DNA from: Planctomycetaceae bacterium UBA2671
Lineage (GTDB): Bacteria; Planctomycetota; Planctomycetia; Planctomycetales; Planctomycetaceae
Length of the DNA stretch: 5,238 nucleotides
Assembly (NCBI GenBank): GCA_002359185.1
Contig: DEML01000017.1
Coordinates: forward strand, 20,128-25,365
Reading direction: 5' to 3'
Every line of letters starts with the position of its first letter. Within the stretch, counting starts at the first letter, position 1. The translations under genes were made by a program, and so were the position numbers. This document shows positions 1 to 5,238 of this stretch, in pieces. The notes beneath the pieces were generated by a model. It was given only the letters and a program-made list of their open reading frames with translations, had not been told where the DNA came from and searched no databases.

Positions 1-1233
1 GATACGTTCGACTACAAGCCAGAGTTGATCAAGCGACACGGTCAACCGATGCCGGGAGCCGAGGAGATTGTGACGTTTCAGGGCAAGCAGGGGATGTTGA
101 CGAAGAGTCCCTGGGAGTTCAAGCCGCGCGGAGAATCGGGGAAGATGATTTCCGAGTTATTGCCTCAGATGGCTGAATTTGCTGACGACATGTGTTTTCT
201 GCATTCTCTCACGGGCAAAACAAACACTCACGGCCCTGGCGAGAATTTCATGTCAACAGGTTACACGCTTGACGGATTTCCAAGTATGGGAGCGTGGACG
301 ACATGGGCACTGGGGACGGAAAACCAGAATCTGCCCGCTTATGTCGCGATTTCTGATCCGCGTGGTACTCCGCAGTCGAGTGTCAATAACTGGGGACCCG
401 GCTTTTTACCAGCCGCGTTTCAGGGAACCGAGTTCAATGCCGTCAAGCCATTACAGAACTTATCAATTCCATCAGGAACAAGTGCCAAAACGGATCTAGC
501 GACACGCAATTTTCTGAAGAGTGTCAACGAACGGCATCTGGAGCAGTTCCCCGGAGATTCGGAATTGGCTGCCCGGATCTCAAGTTATGAACTGGCAGCC
601 CGCATGCAATTGAGCGTGCCTGAAGTGACCGATCTGTCGACAGAAACAAGCACAACGTTGAAAGAATATGGAGCCGATGATTTGAGTAATCCCTTGAAAG
701 CCAAGTTTGCCAAGAACTGCATCTTGGCGCGACGTCTCATCGAAAAAGGAGTCCGCTTTGTGCAACTGTTTAATGGTGCCTATCAAACCGGTGGGGAGGG
801 CGTGAGTAACTGGGATGGTCATAAGGCGATAGTCGACCAATACAACAAACATGGTCCGGTGCTGGATCAGCCTTGTGCCGCTTTGTTGCGTGATATGAAA
901 CGTCGTGGATTACTGAAAGACACGTTGGTGGTCTGGATGACCGAATTCGGACGGATGCCAACCTTTCAGGCAGGGGCAAGTGGTCGAGATCATAATCCCG
1001 ATGGGTTCACGGCCTGGATGATGGGGGCAGGCGTGAAAGCTCCCTTCACTTACGGAGCAACTGATGAGTTCAGCTATAAAGCCGTCGAAAATGTGGCAAC
1101 AGTTTACGATTTTCATGCCACAATCCTGCACCTGCTGGGCCTCAATCACGAACGCTTAACTTATTACCACAATGGTTTTGAACGAAGACTCACTGATGTA
1201 CATGGGCATGTGATTCGAGATGTATTGGCTTAG
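1..1233 (+). CDS. DUF1501 family protein (alkaline phosphatase/sulfatase-like fold), 5' end outside window
   Basis: This reading frame is open from base 1 and ends at TAG 1231-1233, giving 410 visible residues. It begins at DTFDYKPEL, which aligns with residues 69-77 of the next gene. About 68 N-terminal codons are therefore missing, probably including an export signal, and the whole protein would be about 478 residues. A TTG at 25 and an ATG at 49 are internal, because homology to the paralogue runs upstream of both. Family motifs seen, in visible-residue numbering, are HGP at 77-79, a TEFGR block at 314-318, GRDHN at 328-332, and the C-terminal RLTDVHGHVI segment. DUF1501 is placed in the alkaline phosphatase superfamily, so the Asp/His-rich blocks (initial DTFD, TEFGR, GRDHN) are the likely metal or active-site positions. 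That assignment is inference. The substrate is unknown. The gene lies 67 bases upstream of a paralogue on the same strand and is probably co-transcribed with it. No frameshift or internal stop is seen. Confidence 0.93.
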   Translation, partial: DTFDYKPELIKRHGQPMPGAEEIVTFQGKQGMLTKSPWEFKPRGESGKMISELLPQMAEFADDMCFLHSLTGKTNTHGPGENFMSTGYTLDGFPSMGAWTTWALGTENQNLPAYVAISDPRGTPQSSVNNWGPGFLPAAFQGTEFNAVKPLQNLSIPSGTSAKTDLATRNFLKSVNERHLEQFPGDSELAARISSYELAARMQLSVPEVTDLSTETSTTLKEYGADDLSNPLKAKFAKNCILARRLIEKGVRFVQLFNGAYQTGGEGVSNWDGHKAIVDQYNKHGPVLDQPCAALLRDMKRRGLLKDTLVVWMTEFGRMPTFQAGASGRDHNPDGFTAWMMGAGVKAPFTYGATDEFSYKAVENVATVYDFHATILHLLGLNHERLTYYHNGFERRLTDVHGHVIRDVLA

Positions 1234-1250
1234 TGCATTGCAATTATCGA

Positions 1251-1262
1251 ATGATTAATCAT
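1251..1262. repeat. 12-base perfect palindrome in the gap between the two DUF1501 genes
   Basis: ATGATTAATCAT is identical to its own reverse complement and sits 17 bases after the stop of the first gene, 38 bases before the ATG of the second. It is AT-rich, has no loop and no following T-run, so it is not a convincing intrinsic terminator. It could be a binding site for a dimeric regulator or simply chance in an AT-rich spacer. The rest of the 67-base gap shows no good -35/-10 pair and no clear Shine-Dalgarno sequence before ATG 1301. Confidence 0.25.
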
Positions 1263-1300
1263 CCGTGAAATGAGTACAGTATTCTCTGCAAAGATAATTC

Positions 1301-2752
1301 ATGAAAAGTTACACTCCGGGACATCAATCAGATGACCACTCTGTAATACCTTCGCGGCGAGACTTTCTCAAAGTTGCAGGCGGGGGCTTCGGGGCTCTGG
1401 CTTTTTCTGCGATGGTTGCGGGTGAGTCCAGTGCTGCGATTCATCATCCGGCTCGAGCCAAACGGGTGATTCAGATCTTCTGTCCGGGAGGGATGAGTCA
1501 AGTCGATACGTTCGATTACAAACCGGAACTGGAGAAACGAGCCGGGCAGCCATTCGATCCCGATGGAAAACTTCAATTCTTCGCCTCCAAGCCGGGGAAT
1601 TGCCAGCCGAGCCATTGGAAGTTTCGGCAGCATGGTGAGTCGGGATTATGGATGAGCGATCTGTTCCCCAAGCTTGCCACGTGCGTCGACGACATGGCAA
1701 TTATCAACTCGATGCACAGTAAAACCGCTCTGCATGGTCCGGCCTGCTTCATGATGAATACCGGATTCACACTGCCAGGATTTCCCAGCATGGGTTCTTG
1801 GGTGACATACGGACTTGGCAGCGAGGCGGAGGATTTGCCCGCCTTTGTCGTGCTGCCCGATCCACGCGGTTTGCCACCGGGAGGCATCATCAATTGGGGA
1901 GCAGGCTTTCTGCCAGCAGAACATCAGGCGACGATGCTGGAGACTGCGAATCCCAAACAGCCGATTGCCGATCTGTTCCCTCCCGAAGAGTTTGCGGGGA
2001 ACTCTCGGCAGGTCGATCCTGAGCAACTTCAGTTTTTACAACAACTCAATCGCTTGCATCAGGAGTCGAGGCAAACGAACAGCGAACTCGAAGCTCGCAT
2101 CAAAGCGTATGAAATGGCGGCTCGACTCCAGTTGAGTGCCCCGGAAGTCACTGATGTCGGTCAGGAGAGCGAAACGATCAGGAATCTGTATGACATTGAG
2201 CATCCCGATTCTGGCCCCTTTGGTCGACAATGTCTGTTGGCTCGTCGACTGGTTCAGCGGGGCGTACGCTTCGTGCAAATCTATTGTGGTGCAGAGAACA
2301 CGACGGCTAAGAAAATTCGTCCCAACTGGGACAGTCATGAAGATGTTGTCCGCGATCATGGATACTGGGGAGCCGTGCTGGACAACGGTGCTTCTGCACT
2401 ATTGAAAGACCTGAAACAACAAGGGATGCTGGACGATACGCTCGTCATCTGCACGACTGAATTTGGTCGTCAGCCCGGTGCCCAGGGAGGCGAAGGCAAG
2501 GGGCGTGATCACAATGCCGGTGCTTTTACTGCCTGGTTAGCCGGGGGAGGAATTCGTGGGGGGATGAGTTATGGTGCGACGGATGAACTGGGATTCAAAG
2601 CTGTCGAGTCACCCACTTACTGCTACGATCTCCATGCAACAGCTTTGCATCAATTGGGTATCGATCACACAAAATTGACTTACTATCACAATGGAATAGA
2701 ACGACGTTTAACCGATGTGCATGGCCACGTCATTCAGGAGATCCTCGCTTGA
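1301..2752 (+). CDS. DUF1501 family protein with Tat signal, complete
   Basis: This complete 483-residue gene is a paralogue of the gene before it. The N-terminus carries a twin-arginine motif, SRRDFLKV (residues 18-25), followed by a weakly hydrophobic Gly/Ala-rich stretch (about 26-40) and a plausible cleavage site near SSA/A (43-46). The product is therefore probably exported folded through Tat, which fits a protein that binds its cofactor in the cytoplasm. The Tat motif 17 residues after ATG 1301 supports this start, although no strong Shine-Dalgarno sequence precedes it. The DUF1501 domain covers about residues 50-483. Visible motifs are CPGGMSQVDTFDYKPEL (61-77, with D69 and D72), HGP (145-147), TEFGR (386-390), GRDHN (401-405) and the C-terminal YYHNGIERRLTDVHGHVI. 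Membership of the alkaline phosphatase superfamily suggests a metal-binding hydrolase-like fold, but the family's reaction is not established. It has five more residues than the inferred length of its neighbour, partly a short Gly/Glu-rich insert between TEFGR and GRDHN. It lies 53 bases upstream of the cytochrome gene. Confidence 0.95.
   Translation: MKSYTPGHQSDDHSVIPSRRDFLKVAGGGFGALAFSAMVAGESSAAIHHPARAKRVIQIFCPGGMSQVDTFDYKPELEKRAGQPFDPDGKLQFFASKPGNCQPSHWKFRQHGESGLWMSDLFPKLATCVDDMAIINSMHSKTALHGPACFMMNTGFTLPGFPSMGSWVTYGLGSEAEDLPAFVVLPDPRGLPPGGIINWGAGFLPAEHQATMLETANPKQPIADLFPPEEFAGNSRQVDPEQLQFLQQLNRLHQESRQTNSELEARIKAYEMAARLQLSAPEVTDVGQESETIRNLYDIEHPDSGPFGRQCLLARRLVQRGVRFVQIYCGAENTTAKKIRPNWDSHEDVVRDHGYWGAVLDNGASALLKDLKQQGMLDDTLVICTTEFGRQPGAQGGEGKGRDHNAGAFTAWLAGGGIRGGMSYGATDELGFKAVESPTYCYDLHATALHQLGIDHTKLTYYHNGIERRLTDVHGHVIQEILA
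2735..2751 (+). promoter_or_regulatory. Possible Shine-Dalgarno plus TTG start coupling the cytochrome gene to the DUF1501 gene
   Basis: CAGGAG at 2735-2740 lies eight bases before a TTG at 2749-2751, which overlaps the TGA stop (2750-2752) of the second DUF1501 gene. From this TTG the frame stays open into ATG 2806, adding 19 residues rich in Arg before the signal peptide. This would be a classical stop-start coupled arrangement. Against it, the CAGGAG bases also encode Gln-Glu within the conserved C-terminus of the DUF1501 protein, and the ATG alone gives a normal-length signal peptide. Confidence 0.3.
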
Positions 2753-2805
2753 GACGGATCAGTCGCACGACAATTCGAAGTCTGCCTCAGGCGAATAGGC
2801 TAGCG

Positions 2806-5238
2806 ATGTCTAATCGTTTAGATTTGTCGATTTGTCTGGGATGTGTCGCGTTGATCGTTTTCTGCTTCATGATTCGATCCGCCAGTGCTGCCGAATTTCC
2901 AGCCGACTTAAAAGCATTGATTGAAAATCGCTGTCTCGATTGCCACAACAGTTACTCAGCAGAAGGTGGACTGGATCTGGAGTCGCTGACTTTCGATCTT
3001 GAGGAACGTTTGACTCGGAATCGCTGGGTGCGGATTTTCAATCGTGTCGATGCTGGCGAAATGCCACCTGAAGCAGGATCTCTATCCGTTGATGATCGTA
3101 AACACCTGGTGGATATCCTCGGTAATGCGATTACCACGGTAGATCGGAAGGATGTTCTCGCAAGCGGTCGCGGCCCCCTGCGGCGACTGAATCGGGATGA
3201 GTATCAGCAGAATCTTCGCGATGTACTGCAGTTACCGAATCTGGATATTCGTGACATGCTGCCAGAGGATCGCGAAGAGCATCGTTTTAACAAATCAGCC
3301 ACTTCACTGGATATGTCCTGGGTGCAGCTGACCGCGTACCTGGAGGCAGCCGATGCTGCTTTAAAAAAAGCAATGGCCACGAGTGCAGAGCCGCCGCCGG
3401 TTACGAAGTATCGTGCGAACGGCACGCAGTTATTCTCTACAACAAGCACATTCGGTGAACGCGAAGCGATGTTCTTTGCAAAAGATAACAAGGCAGTTGC
3501 TACGAATGAACTCGATCAGTTCAAAGATGACCCGGCACTCGAGATGGCGTTATTTCGATCGGCCAGCTGGCCGTATTATGGCTATCCACGCAGCTTTGTC
3601 GCCAGGCTTGCGGGGGAGTATCGAGTCCGGTTTTCGGCTCGGGCGGTTTTGCAGACGGAAGGCTATCAACTCAAGCCCGCAATACAATCTGTCCCAATGA
3701 CATTCCGTGCGAGGAAACCATCCGGGGCTGATGTCTCAGGGGATGTCCGAGCGACTGGCGGCATCATGGATATTGAACCGGAATCTAAGGTCTACGAGAC
3801 GACCATCCGACTGCTCCCAACGGAAACCTTCGAGTATAGTCTACTCGGGTTGCCGGTTCCGTTGGCTCGTAATGTCAACGGGGGACCGCCGACTTATCGT
3901 TATCCGCCGTTTCCAGAAGGTGGCCAACCCGGAGTCGCATTCCAGTGGTTGGAAGTAGAAGGCCCAATCTCTCACGAGACCTGGCCTCCCCCATCACACC
4001 ATGTGCTATTTGATGAGTTCGGGACGGATGTCCAATCACAGAATCCGGTCGATGATGCCCGGAGACTCTTGCGACGCTTTGTGAAAATCGCTGCCCGTGA
4101 ACCTGTTCCCGAAGAAGCCATCCTCCGGTATGAACAACTGATTCTCGAACGACTTGAAATGGGAAGTCCGTTCGCAGAGGCGATGCTTACCGGATACAAA
4201 GCCTTCCTCTGTTCCAGTCATTTCCTTTATCTTCCAGAGCCATCAGATCCCGCAACAAGTTATTCTGATCAATACGCGATTGCCTCCCGGCTCTCACATT
4301 TTCTGACGAATACGCGTCCCGATGCCTCATTAATGTCTCTTGCCGAAACGGGCAAGCTTCGCAATACAGAAACTCTGCGCTCGGAAACAGATCGACTGAT
4401 CGCCAGTTCCGACTTTGAACGATTCGTGCAAAACTTCACCGACTACTGGCTTAACTTACGGCACATTCGTCGTGATGAACCGGACATCCGACTACATCCG
4501 GAATACCGCTTCGATGACTATCTGATTGAATCGATGGATCGCGAAACGCGTACATTTTTCACGGCAATGATTCGCGACAATCTGCCTGCAACAGTGCTGA
4601 TTGATGCGGACTTTGTTTATGCGAATGATCGACTCGCACAGCATTACGGTCTTGAAACAATTTCGGGTTCGAACTTACGAAAAATCACGTTACCTGATGA
4701 CAGCCCTTACGGGGGATTGCTGACACAGGCCGCCATTCTTAAGGTAACAGCCAACGGAACTTCGACTTCACCGGTCATTCGTGGGGCGTGGATCATGGAG
4801 CGATTGCTCGGTCAACCGCCCCCGCCACCTCCAACGAGTGTCCCCGCTGTCGAGCCGGATATTCGTGGTGCGAAGACAATTCGAGAGTTGCTCGAGCTGC
4901 ACACAAAATCGGAGTCTTGTGCCAGTTGTCATGCACGGTTCGATCCCGTCGGTCTGGCCCTCGAAAACTTCGATATCCTGGGAGGATGGCGCACAAACTA
5001 TCGAGGCTTTGAGACAGGAGAATCCATCACCGGAATCGATCGTGCTGGCCACGATTTTGCCTTTACGTTGACCCAACCTGTCGATGCCAGCGGTCAGTTG
5101 CTGGATGGTCGCAGTTTTCGAAACATCCACGACCTGAAGAAAATTCTAATAGAAGATCCCCGGCAACTTGCCCGCAATCTCCTGCATCAGTTCAGTGTTT
5201 ATGCGACAGGAACTCCTGTGCGGTTTGCAGATCGAGAA
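2806..5238 (+). CDS. Exported di-haem planctomycete cytochrome: PSCyt1-DUF1587-DUF1595-DUF1592-DUF1588-DUF1585 protein, 3' end outside window
   Basis: The frame is open for 811 codons from ATG 2806 to the window edge, with no stop. Residues 1-28 form a Sec signal peptide: hydrophobic core about 9-23, then SASA/AEF. Domains follow the usual family order. PSCyt1 (about 35-110) has haem site CLDCH (43-47) and GEMPP, whose M86 may be the distal haem ligand. DUF1587 (about 125-190) starts LRRLNRDEYQQNLRDVL. Residues 190-410 form a less conserved, probably beta-rich region with AGEYRVRFSARA near 269-280. DUF1595 covers about 416-477, DUF1592 about 488-618, and DUF1588 about 625-727, with NGTSTSPVIRG, six prolines (671-676) and a second haem site CASCH (705-709). 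DUF1585 starts near 759 and is cut; I expect only a few dozen residues to be missing. The likely role is a periplasmic c-type electron-transfer protein; partner and substrate are unknown. Its position close behind two DUF1501 genes suggests one operon. ATG 2806 lacks a good Shine-Dalgarno sequence; an upstream TTG at 2749 is an alternative start. Confidence 0.93.
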   Translation, partial: MSNRLDLSICLGCVALIVFCFMIRSASAAEFPADLKALIENRCLDCHNSYSAEGGLDLESLTFDLEERLTRNRWVRIFNRVDAGEMPPEAGSLSVDDRKHLVDILGNAITTVDRKDVLASGRGPLRRLNRDEYQQNLRDVLQLPNLDIRDMLPEDREEHRFNKSATSLDMSWVQLTAYLEAADAALKKAMATSAEPPPVTKYRANGTQLFSTTSTFGEREAMFFAKDNKAVATNELDQFKDDPALEMALFRSASWPYYGYPRSFVARLAGEYRVRFSARAVLQTEGYQLKPAIQSVPMTFRARKPSGADVSGDVRATGGIMDIEPESKVYETTIRLLPTETFEYSLLGLPVPLARNVNGGPPTYRYPPFPEGGQPGVAFQWLEVEGPISHETWPPPSHHVLFDEFGTDVQSQNPVDDARRLLRRFVKIAAREPVPEEAILRYEQLILERLEMGSPFAEAMLTGYKAFLCSSHFLYLPEPSDPATSYSDQYAIASRLSHFLTNTRPDASLMSLAETGKLRNTETLRSETDRLIASSDFERFVQNFTDYWLNLRHIRRDEPDIRLHPEYRFDDYLIESMDRETRTFFTAMIRDNLPATVLIDADFVYANDRLAQHYGLETISGSNLRKITLPDDSPYGGLLTQAAILKVTANGTSTSPVIRGAWIMERLLGQPPPPPPTSVPAVEPDIRGAKTIRELLELHTKSESCASCHARFDPVGLALENFDILGGWRTNYRGFETGESITGIDRAGHDFAFTLTQPVDASGQLLDGRSFRNIHDLKKILIEDPRQLARNLLHQFSVYATGTPVRFADRE

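Noticed and set aside
25..51. TTG at 25 or ATG at 49 as the start of the first gene
   Set aside because: Codons before 25 encode DTFDYKPE, matching the paralogue's residues 69-76, so the coding region extends past the left edge of the window.
1293..1298. GATAAT as a -10 promoter element for the second DUF1501 gene
   Set aside because: It ends only two bases before ATG 1301, so transcription would start inside the coding region, and there is no matching -35 element.
1646..2026. 126-codon minus-strand open frame inside the second DUF1501 gene
   Set aside because: It lies wholly antisense to a well-supported coding region, its translation has no recognisable domain, and other overlapping open frames occur on the same strand. 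It is a shadow frame.
3383..3958. Consecutive plus-strand open frames (3383-3700 and 3707-3958), suggesting a frameshift or separate small genes
   Set aside because: They are out of frame with the cytochrome gene, which reads without a stop from 2806 to 5238 with family motifs on both sides. No frameshift is needed.
4816..4833. Run of six proline codons as a low-complexity repeat or sequencing artefact
   Set aside because: A proline-rich stretch after LLG is usual in DUF1588, the codons are mixed (CCG, CCC, CCA, CCT), and the frame continues correctly into the CASCH motif.
4768..5130. 120-codon minus-strand open frame near the right end
   Set aside because: It is antisense to the conserved DUF1588/DUF1585 region with its CASCH site, and its own translation shows no domain, signal or plausible start context.

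Overview
The window looks like chromosomal DNA from a planctomycete, most likely order Planctomycetales. I infer this from the protein families, not from a marker gene. The three genes belong to the DUF1501 family and to the multi-domain cytochrome family carrying PSCyt1, DUF1587, DUF1595, DUF1592, DUF1588 and DUF1585. These families are greatly expanded in planctomycetes. Base composition looks moderate, near 50% GC by eye.

Layout, all on the + strand and tightly packed. (1) Positions 1-1233: the 3' part of a DUF1501 gene, whose first ~68 codons lie outside the window. (2) A 67-base gap that holds a 12-base perfect palindrome. (3) Positions 1301-2752: a complete second DUF1501 gene of 483 codons, with a twin-arginine signal. 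It is a paralogue of the first. (4) A 53-base gap that is open in the frame of the next gene. (5) Position 2806 to the window end: a large exported di-haem protein, open for 811 codons and cut by the right edge, probably only a few dozen codons before its stop. No tRNA, rRNA, CRISPR array, insertion sequence or convincing terminator was seen. The minus strand carries only shadow reading frames.

The three genes probably form one transcription unit for exported proteins. The complete DUF1501 protein would cross the membrane folded, by Tat. The cytochrome-like protein would cross by Sec and receive haem at two CxxCH sites. The biochemical role of these families is not established. DUF1501 belongs to the alkaline phosphatase/sulfatase-like superfamily, so a metal-dependent hydrolase-like fold next to a c-type cytochrome is the most one can say. 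The most notable points are the tandem pair of old DUF1501 paralogues, their pairing with a DUF1592-type cytochrome instead of the more usual DUF1549/DUF1553 partner, and an alternative coupled TTG start for the third gene. Nothing here shows a wholly new system.
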